A stretch of DNA of 64,000 bases from Bombyx mori. Lineage: Eukaryota; Arthropoda; Insecta; Lepidoptera; Bombycidae. A model generated the notes under the pieces. That model was given only the letters and a program-made list of their open reading frames with translations, was not told the DNA's origin and made no database searches. Below are positions 61,901 to 64,000 of the stretch, in pieces. Both the position numbers and the translations under genes were made by a program. Location of the stretch: the NCBI RefSeq assembly GCF_030269925.1, contig NC_085107.1:16308001-16372000 (forward strand), in the 5' to 3' direction. Each line of letters starts with the position of its first letter. The first letter of the stretch is position 1.

Positions 61901-63889
61901 AATTTATCGCTGGTTTGCTGAGTTTCAACGTGGTCGTGTCAAGCTCAGTGATGATCCCCGTCAAGGTCGTCCAAAAACTGCAGTCACCCAAGAAAACGTT
62001 GATGCTGTGCGTAAGCTGATTGAGGAAGATCGACATGTGACATACCGCGAAATTCAGGCAACTTTAGACATTGGCATGAGTCAAATACAAATAATCTTGC
62101 ATGAACAATTAGGTGTAAAAAAGTTGTTTTCCCGATGGATACCGCATTCGCTCTGTGAAGAGCAAAAAGCGGCTCGCGTTACTTGGTGCGTCAGAACTCT
62201 CGAAAGATTCCACGCAGGATCCTCAAATGCTGTATACAACATTGTATCAGGTGACGAATCCTGGATATACGCGTACGAACCCGAAACAAAAAACCAGTCA
62301 CGAGTTTGGGTGTTCGAAAATGAGTTAAAGCCAACAAAAATTGTTCGTTCACGGAGTGTTGCAAAAAAAATGATGGCCACGTTTGTCTCCAAAACCAGCC
62401 ATGTTACGACTATTCCTCTTGAGGGACAAAGAACGGTTAATGCAGAATGGTATGCTAGCATTTGTTTGCCACAGGTCGTTTCTGAACTCCGTAAAAAGAA
62501 CTGCAACCGCCGCATCATCCTCCATCACGACAATGCGAGTTCTCACACCGCGCACAGAACAAAAGAGTTTTTAGTGCAAGAAAACATAGAATTATTAGAC
62601 CATCCGCCGTACAGCCCCGACCTAAGCCCTAATGATTTCTATACTTTCCCTAAAATAAAGAATAAATTGCGTGGACAGAGATTTTCATCACCTGAAGAAA
62701 CTGTGGACGCCTACAAAACGGCCATTTTGGAGACCCCAACTTCCGAATGGAATGGCTGCTTCAATGATTGGTTCCATCGTATGGAAAAAAGTGTCAAATT
62801 TCGCGGAGAATACTTCAAAAAGCAATAAATACATTTTTAAATAGTAATGTTGTGTCACTTCGTTAATTCAAGTAATTTTCAGTGCCGCCCTCGTATAGAA
62901 TATCATAGGACCACAAATTTCGTTATATGCGTATTAAATAAGTCTGGCGGGCTGACTCTTTAGGATGAATTCTGTATCGAGAATCTTTAGGATACGAAAT
63001 TTAAAATCTAAACTAATCGTCACTTTAAAGTATGATGCTTGAAAAAGGTTGGTTGCGTTTGAGACGACGCTACCAATAACTTTCATAAAACTTACCTTTA
63101 AAGCTATCATTAAGGTAGGTAAGGTAGGTAAGGCTTACACGAACAATTGCACACTTATAAAAAACGAAGGTTTGCCAACCTTTTTTTTTCTACCCGCTTC
63201 TTTCGGTTAATGAGCTCTATATTTCGTTGCGGGTTTTTCGACGTGCTTAAATTTTGTTAATATTTTTACTTTGAATCTATTATATATATAATATAATTAT
63301 ATAATATAATTATGTTAACATTTTAAATGTTTGATTTGATAAGGTACTTTAAACGACCAACTTAATAATTATTTTTTCAATATTATTAAATGCAATGATT
63401 ATCACCTCTTTATATCTATATCTACGGTCTACGGTGGAACGGTGGCTACTTAATTGAGAAATTCTATATTACATAAGAAGTACTTTTTTATTACTGGATA
63501 AATCTACAAAATCATGTCTAAATGCGGCTTATGTACTGTTCCTAAGTGCTACCGTGTCTTCTTCAAATCGGACAGAACGCGTACATTTTACGGTGTGCAA
63601 CGTCACAGATCTGCCTCTAACAATGACCATGTGGAAACACAAAAAAATCGCATTTACTTCTGCCTATTAAGACAATAAAGAAAAAAACGATCCCGTACCA
63701 AGATCGAATTTGAATTTATCCTTTAGAGTGCTGTTTCCGACTACGGTGTCGTGGATTGTATTGGAGATGGATCCGAGGAGTATAACAGCTCAGCCCGAAG
63801 ACACGCTCACTGTATTCGCTGTGGCTGGAGCACCGAAACACAAGTGTCATTGTACTGAAGAGCCTCGTACCGATATACCGTTTAAGAAG
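43879..63889 (+). CDS. hiw: highwire/MYCBP2 (PHR-family E3 ubiquitin ligase), N-terminal half, 29 coding exons
   Basis: PHR proteins (Pam/Highwire/RPM-1) are very large neuronal RING E3 ligases that restrain synapse growth and promote axon degeneration, mainly by down-regulating the DLK kinase. The 29 exons listed separately join by GT-AG junctions into an uninterrupted frame of about 2,054 residues. They cover the basic N-terminal region (1-115), the RCC1-like domain (about 230-980) with a Cys-rich insert (685-755), PHR1 (about 1160-1310) and PHR2 (about 1695-1862). Family members are about 4,600-5,200 residues, so roughly half is missing beyond 64000, including the filamin-type, MYC-binding and RING parts. 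An in-frame ATG at 43843 is an alternative start, and a TAA precedes it at 43834. Upstream coding exons cannot be excluded, because an acceptor-like TTCCAG ends at 43855. Confidence 0.95.
44062..44501 (+). mobile_element. Bm1 SINE, full length, in hiw intron 1
   Basis: Head GTCGTCGTGGCCTAAAGG, intact B box GTGTTCGAATCCC, full body and A tail. Its tail ends 34 bp before hiw exon 2, so it borders the acceptor region. Confidence 0.93.
44535..44787 (+). CDS. hiw: hiw exon 2
   Basis: 253 nt, acceptor TTACAG, donor GTAATA. It encodes a Lys-rich KNDKKTHKKIGKKDKF followed by NPSQFAVYATVRRSIL and an acidic Ser-rich tail, as in the N-terminus of MYCBP2. Confidence 0.9.
44840..45170 (+). pseudogene. 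Degenerate mariner transposase 3' end in hiw intron 2
   Basis: Reading plus-strand frames in turn gives PPFSPDMASAVFFILPKLKL, then SRRELNSIPE, then SEGAYFEDDKIKLDE and GTFLTDLV. This is the C-terminal part of a mariner transposase with several frameshifts and stops. The catalytic N-terminal two thirds are missing. The insertion lies between hiw exons 2 and 3 in the sense direction. Confidence 0.75.
45216..45362 (+). CDS. hiw: hiw exon 3
   Basis: 147 nt, phase 0. It encodes GVGLRTVFSLISQAKITNPH and ALLDVLQGHSPEEL, matching VGLRSVFLLMAQARL and ALLDLLQGQ of MYCBP2. Confidence 0.93.
45446..45652 (+). CDS. hiw: hiw exon 4
   Basis: 207 nt, phase 0, acceptor TTACAG, donor GTGAGA. It encodes LTALSSSCLIALSVARGEAE and so on, a helical repeat region before the RCC1-like domain. 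Confidence 0.92.
45740..46066 (+). CDS. hiw: hiw exon 5 (start of RCC1-like domain)
   Basis: 327 nt, phase 0, acceptor TTCTAG, donor GTAAGT. It encodes SDGCYLYVFTSKGLLKIGSG and so on, the first beta-propeller-like segment of the PHR protein N-terminal half. Confidence 0.93.
46353..46529 (+). CDS. hiw: hiw exon 6
   Basis: 177 nt, phase 0, acceptor TTTCAG, donor GTAAGT. It encodes RKKTDIYEIDRDTLEVRQTI and continues with a beta-rich segment. Confidence 0.9.
46696..46965 (+). CDS. hiw: hiw exon 7
   Basis: 270 nt, phase 0, acceptor AATCAG, donor GTTTGT. It encodes DTLTIRMYSVD, an Arg/Pro loop with an acidic DDNDDD run, and GGQEFGLLATVSGK leading into the next propeller strand. Confidence 0.9.
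46966..47592. other. hiw intron 7, no feature recognised
   Basis: A GC-richer patch at 47130-47300 (CCGGTCCGGTCTACCGAGCA and so on) may be an unrecognised repeat; the rest is AT-rich intron. Confidence 0.4.
47593..47727 (+). CDS. hiw: hiw exon 8
   Basis: 135 nt, phase 0, acceptor TTACAG, donor GTGAAT. It encodes VYYCGKGSSLGYK, matching VYYTGKASSLGIK of MYCBP2. Confidence 0.93.
47804..48062 (+). repeat. Dispersed repeat D, copy 2 (hiw intron 8)
   Basis: Same sequence as copy 1 with few differences. Its end lies about 17 bp upstream of hiw exon 9, so it supplies part of the branch-point/acceptor environment of that exon. Confidence 0.8.
48079..48228 (+). CDS. hiw: hiw exon 9
   Basis: 150 nt, phase 0, acceptor TTTAAG, donor GTTTGT. 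It encodes VAVGHEGVHAILVLDNGTAL followed by FTGVARRGEDGD, an RCC1-like repeat. A dispersed repeat copy ends about 17 bp before the exon. Confidence 0.92.
48437..48834 (+). mobile_element. Bm1 SINE with internal deletion removing the B box, hiw intron 9
   Basis: The head and A box are present, but the sequence jumps from GCACCGGTGTTC directly to ACGATTGACTTCC near 48497. Compared with the 44062 copy, 56 bp between two TGTTC motifs are missing. The rest runs to an A-rich tail. Confidence 0.9.
48888..49040 (+). CDS. hiw: hiw exon 10
   Basis: 153 nt, phase 0, acceptor TTCCAG, donor GTATGA. It encodes GHHIVYAACNYGSTALVTRQ followed by GLLLMFGKDT, an RCC1-like repeat. Confidence 0.93.
49129..49240 (+). 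CDS. hiw: hiw exon 11
   Basis: 112 nt, acceptor TTTCAG, donor GTAAGC, ending in phase 1. It encodes VALGKAHAVVLTSFGLVYTL followed by GINNKGQCG, a canonical RCC1 repeat. A Bm1 fragment starts 14 bp past the donor. Confidence 0.93.
49255..49480 (+). mobile_element. Bm1 SINE, 5'-truncated, hiw intron 11
   Basis: Begins at TACTGGTGGTAGGACC in the middle of the consensus and runs to the A tail (49470-49480). It starts 14 bp after the donor of hiw exon 11. Confidence 0.88.
49678..49846 (+). CDS. hiw: hiw exon 12 (Cys-rich insert, first half)
   Basis: 169 nt, acceptor TTTTAG by the sequence GTTTAG, donor GTAAGT. It encodes WTTDYCRVCVLCCECTGFSN and LPNRVPGE, matching the CTVCGDCTGYG and RPDRVPGG parts of MYCBP2. 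The regular cysteines suggest a small metal-binding insert in the propeller. Confidence 0.93.
49925..50235 (+). repeat. Dispersed repeat C, copy 3 (hiw intron 12)
   Basis: Purine-rich GAGATGAGATGATATGGGG tract, then AGAAGTTACGTCCAGCGGC through to CCCCGCCAAAAAGT. It ends about 90 bp before hiw exon 13. Confidence 0.75.
50327..50493 (+). CDS. hiw: hiw exon 13 (Cys-rich insert, second half)
   Basis: 167 nt, acceptor TGTAG, donor GTATTG. It encodes KCGCGEGDSGCSVCGICRRC and then a GC-rich acidic DADDDADAE tract. It matches CGCGSGESGCAVCGCCKAC of MYCBP2 and is much richer in G+C than its surroundings. Confidence 0.93.
50859..51032 (+). CDS. hiw: hiw exon 14 (RCC1 repeat)
   Basis: 174 nt, acceptor CTTAG, donor GTGAGT. 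It encodes RVAAVACGLHHTVLLTEHG, the RCC1 signature. Confidence 0.94.
51580..51755 (+). CDS. hiw: hiw exon 15 (RCC1 repeat)
   Basis: 176 nt, acceptor ATTAG, donor GTTAGT. It encodes VLTFGSNQFGQLGAGD and AAGSNHTAVLTRDGELFTFG, two RCC1 signatures. Confidence 0.95.
51832..52057 (+). CDS. hiw: hiw exon 16 (end of RCC1-like domain)
   Basis: 226 nt, acceptor ATTCAG, donor GTAAGT. It encodes KGSLGRPCDDD and CKAVWISASGDQTFVQISQA, matching KGQLGRP and ATWIGASGDQTFLRIDEA. Confidence 0.95.
52130..52628 (+). CDS. hiw: hiw exon 17
   Basis: 499 nt, acceptor TTACAG, donor GTAAGT. It encodes FKCLTINKNDGTCNAW, ACLDPLYDVLWCYHPQ and HAVLHLLACLDSLNYA, each matching MYCBP2 between the RCC1-like domain and PHR1. 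An insect-type Asp-rich insert sits around residue 1070. Confidence 0.95.
53140..53324 (+). CDS. hiw: hiw exon 18 (PHR1 start)
   Basis: 185 nt, acceptor TATAG, donor GTACTA. It encodes VNRFESHGGGWGYSGHSVEA followed by IRFMCDTDILLG, almost identical to the first PHR domain of MYCBP2. Confidence 0.96.
53325..54888. other. hiw intron 18, no element recognised
   Basis: The longest hiw intron without an identified transposon. 54430-54660 has a slightly more structured stretch that I could not assign. Confidence 0.45.
54889..55073 (+). CDS. hiw: hiw exon 19 (PHR1)
   Basis: 185 nt, acceptor CTTAG, donor GTGAGT. It encodes GYGLFGGRGDYTAKIKLYDI and DGGDQEADGELLAE, PHR1 core. Confidence 0.96.
55101..55426 (+). 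mobile_element. Bm1 SINE, 5'-truncated, hiw intron 19
   Basis: Begins at TCACAATTGACTTCC, lacking the tRNA-like head, and continues to a long A tail (55411-55426). It starts 27 bp after the donor of exon 19. Confidence 0.9.
55505..56260 (+). CDS. hiw: hiw exon 20 (PHR1 end and helical region)
   Basis: 756 nt, phase 0, acceptor TTGCAG, donor GTATAT; the largest exon seen. It encodes WYLAWACMNGPSSDCGSSGQ, FKSSKKSNNGTDVNAGQIP and TVTACFHAFFPTPTLKW, all strongly conserved. A basic stretch around 56065-56125 aligns poorly (see findings). Confidence 0.95.
56346..56501 (+). CDS. hiw: hiw exon 21
   Basis: 156 nt, phase 0, acceptor GTTCAG, donor GTAAGA. It encodes a helical segment (RELTATCAAMCVSRSLRDVL) between PHR1 and PHR2. 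Confidence 0.9.
56634..56738 (+). CDS. hiw: hiw exon 22 (Pro-rich linker)
   Basis: 105 nt, phase 0, acceptor TTTTAG, donor GTAACC. It encodes a short Pro-rich linker (QKPPPIPPRTG). Assignment rests on frame and splice sites, and the exon could be alternatively spliced because it is in phase 0 on both sides. Confidence 0.82.
56826..57059 (+). CDS. hiw: hiw exon 23
   Basis: 234 nt, phase 0, acceptor TTATAG, donor GTCAGT. It encodes LLDVITKLLDIVLLPIKRQM and KLTVRIVAELTHSTA, matching the VLEKMLVIVVLPVRNSL and SIVSELTASA region of MYCBP2. Confidence 0.93.
57160..57394 (+). mobile_element. Bm1 SINE, 5'-truncated, hiw intron 23
   Basis: Begins at TACTGGTGAGGACGTC, followed by the terminal body and A tail, with a small duplication AGATAGATG near 57333. 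Confidence 0.88.
57455..57664 (+). CDS. hiw: hiw exon 24 (PHR2 start)
   Basis: 210 nt, phase 0, acceptor GTTCAG, donor GTTTGT. It encodes QSRAWNTGNGSPDAICFTVD and GVCVYGGPGNYEYSIELL, the second PHR domain. A 143-bp inverted-repeat element starts 26 bp after the donor. Confidence 0.96.
57690..57832. mobile_element. Inverted-repeat MITE, family 1, copy 2 (hiw intron 24)
   Basis: 143 bp with the same GTGTGCTTAGT ends and a centre in inverted orientation relative to copy 1 (CGCCCCTAGCGGCAAACGT). It begins 26 bp after the donor of hiw exon 24, yet exon frames on both sides stay intact. Confidence 0.88.
57883..58020 (+). CDS. hiw: hiw exon 25 (PHR2)
   Basis: 138 nt, phase 0. The acceptor TTACAG is followed by another CAG, so a three-base shorter form (from 57886) is possible. 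Donor GTAATT. It encodes WVSVEVAHGAFSG and VQLKFDRPILLK. Confidence 0.9.
58073..58281 (+). mobile_element. Bm1 SINE, 5'-truncated, hiw intron 25
   Basis: Begins at the diverged equivalent of TACTGGTGGTAGGAC (AGTGTTGATAGGAC) and has lost a body segment around 58190-58200 (GTAACTATAGTGAGTGATAT). A-rich end near 58281. Confidence 0.82.
58388..58566 (+). CDS. hiw: hiw exon 26 (PHR2 end)
   Basis: 179 nt, acceptor TTTTAG, donor GTAAGT. It encodes IRYAIRLCNHGGRTANGDCG and SLSFNGTTLARGQIPCLVYY, matching the end of PHR2. Confidence 0.96.
58628..58990 (+). repeat. LINE tail repeat T, copy 2 (hiw intron 26)
   Basis: Same blocks as copy 1, with a 3' hairpin at 58942-58969 and an A/T-rich tail. It is inserted between hiw exons 26 and 27 in the sense direction. 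The longest and best preserved copy here. Confidence 0.78.
59036..59282 (+). CDS. hiw: hiw exon 27
   Basis: 247 nt, acceptor ATTCAG, donor GTATAT. It encodes a Ser-rich start (RSSTTSLCSSESTDSLVTAL) and helices, aligned to the region after PHR2. Confidence 0.92.
59466..59662. mobile_element. Inverted-repeat MITE, family 2, full copy (hiw intron 27)
   Basis: The left end GGTTTAAGCGAAATTTCGCT and the right end, read inward, GTAAGCGACATTTTTGAAAC share the TAAGCGACATTTT terminus. The interior AACAATTCGATGTTTTTAAT matches the partial copy at 9850. Confidence 0.7.
60024..60193 (+). CDS. hiw: hiw exon 28
   Basis: 170 nt, acceptor TCGCAG, donor GTGAGG. It encodes ILEMIRKLLPHVGAMNLLVP and WVESEHPYKQATV, matching VQQLLPSVAILN and VIESEHPYKPACV of MYCBP2. 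Confidence 0.94.
60317..60753 (-). mobile_element. Bm1 SINE, full length, antisense in hiw intron 28
   Basis: Minus-strand copy with head at 60753 (AGTCGTCGTGGCCTAAAGG), B box GTGTTCGAATCCC, and a T-rich run at 60317-60327 representing the A tail. It is the only clearly antisense Bm1 within hiw. Confidence 0.93.
61032..61283 (+). mobile_element. Bm1 SINE, 5'-truncated, hiw intron 28
   Basis: Begins at GGTGGTAGGACCTCTTGTG and runs to the A tail (61273-61283). It is close to consensus and hence probably young. Confidence 0.9.
61389..61480 (+). repeat. Diverged Bm1 3' fragment
   Basis: Traces of TTTATGGGTTCTGGTAACTG, AACACCATGAG and CAACCTACGCAATAAAAA match the last 90 bp of Bm1. Weak but collinear. 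Confidence 0.55.
61603..62893 (+). mobile_element. mariner (DD34D) transposon, intact-looking, in hiw intron 28
   Basis: 1,291 bp bounded by TA on both sides (61601-61602 and 62894-62895). Imperfect terminal repeats are readable: CCTAGGCTGCACTAAAAGTA on the left against CGAGGGCGGCACTGAAAATT for the right end read inward. It contains one complete transposase ORF in the same direction as hiw. The differing end bases may reflect mutation since insertion. Confidence 0.9.
61776..62828 (+). CDS. mariner transposase, DD34D, complete
   Basis: 350 residues. Helix-turn-helix region (TTIYRWFAEFQRGRVKLSDD at about 41-60), the mariner signatures WIPHSL (121-126) and YSPDLSPND (279-287). Catalytic Asp160 (SGDESW), Asp252 (HHDNASSHTA) and Asp287, with 34 residues between the last two. 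Length and motifs are those of an animal mariner of the cecropia/mellifera type; the exact subfamily is not resolved. There is no stop or frameshift. Confidence 0.93.
   Translation: MELTRENSRAMIYYDFRSGLTQKQCVDRMISAFGDEAPSKTTIYRWFAEFQRGRVKLSDDPRQGRPKTAVTQENVDAVRKLIEEDRHVTYREIQATLDIGMSQIQIILHEQLGVKKLFSRWIPHSLCEEQKAARVTWCVRTLERFHAGSSNAVYNIVSGDESWIYAYEPETKNQSRVWVFENELKPTKIVRSRSVAKKMMATFVSKTSHVTTIPLEGQRTVNAEWYASICLPQVVSELRKKNCNRRIILHHDNASSHTAHRTKEFLVQENIELLDHPPYSPDLSPNDFYTFPKIKNKLRGQRFSSPEETVDAYKTAILETPTSEWNGCFNDWFHRMEKSVKFRGEYFKKQ
62896..63726. other. hiw intron 28, distal part
   Basis: AT-rich intron with tandem AAGGTAGGT units (63112-63133) and an alternating TATAA/TTATA tract at 63270-63310. 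Confidence 0.5.
63727..63889 (+). CDS. hiw: hiw exon 29 (last visible)
   Basis: 163 nt, acceptor CTTTAG, donor GTATCA, joined to exon 28 as AG|A over a 3.5 kb intron full of transposons. It encodes VSWIVLEMDPRSITAQPEDT, matching VRWMTIEFDPQCGTAQSEDV. Confidence 0.93.
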
Positions 63890-63976
63890 GTATCATATCT
63901 ATACTATACTAATATTTGAAATGTTCAAGTTTGTTAGTTTGTCCTTTTTTATGTCGAAATAGGATATGATAATAAG

Positions 63977-63996
63977 ATAGGATAGGATAGGATAAG
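63977..63996. repeat. (GATAG)n microsatellite
   Basis: Four imperfect GATAG units at the right edge, in the intron after hiw exon 29. A second short tandem repeat, AAGGTAGGT-type units, lies at 63112-63133. Confidence 0.8.
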
Positions 63997-64000
63997 GAAC

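Noticed and set aside
62081..62555. Minus-strand ORFs of up to 145 codons
   Set aside because: Antisense shadows of the mariner transposase.
1..64000. CRISPR arrays, operons, rRNA genes, LTR retrotransposons, endogenous viral sequences
   Set aside because: None seen: no regularly spaced repeats, no LTR pairs, no gag/pol of LTR type and no virus-like ORF; the genome is eukaryotic.

Overview
The window is nuclear DNA of a lepidopteran, most likely the silkworm Bombyx mori or a close relative. It is AT-rich, its genes are split by GT-AG introns, and it is crowded with the Bombyx-type tRNA-derived SINE Bm1, mariner-type transposons, non-LTR retrotransposon pieces and short inverted-repeat elements. 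There is no sign of bacterial or viral gene organisation.

Three host genes can be read. On the minus strand, 21578 down to 10719, are 13 consecutive coding exons of trio (Sec14 domain plus spectrin repeats of the Trio/Kalirin RhoGEF family, 713 residues). All junctions keep frame, and the rest of the gene lies beyond the left edge. On the plus strand, 43879 to 63889, are 29 consecutive in-frame exons of highwire/MYCBP2 (about 2,054 residues: N-terminal region, RCC1-like domain, Cys-rich insert, two PHR domains). The C-terminal half, including the RING, lies beyond the right edge. The two genes are divergent with about 22 kb between their starts. In that interval a single-exon minus-strand gene (35604-36764) encodes a 386-residue protein with two extended Tudor modules.

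Layout: 1-10.7 kb is presumed distal trio intron, with an intact-looking DD37D maT transposon, an RTE-like LINE 5' fragment, inverted-repeat elements and two kinds of SINE. 10.7-21.6 kb holds the trio exons. 21.6-35.6 kb is repeat-rich and contains a mariner relic and a roughly 5.1 kb two-ORF LINE with both ORFs open. 35.6-36.8 kb is the Tudor gene. 37-43.8 kb holds LINE fragments and Bm1 copies. 43.9-64 kb is hiw, whose introns carry nine Bm1 copies, a mariner relic and an intact-looking DD34D mariner.

The points most worth a second look are recurrent 5' breakpoints and strong strand asymmetry of the Bm1 copies, an esterase-like segment in the LINE ORF1, a three-copy dispersed repeat carrying an E2F-like GGCGGGAA site, several two-ended inverted-repeat elements, and the single-exon double-Tudor gene. 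All homology calls come from pattern recognition without database searching.
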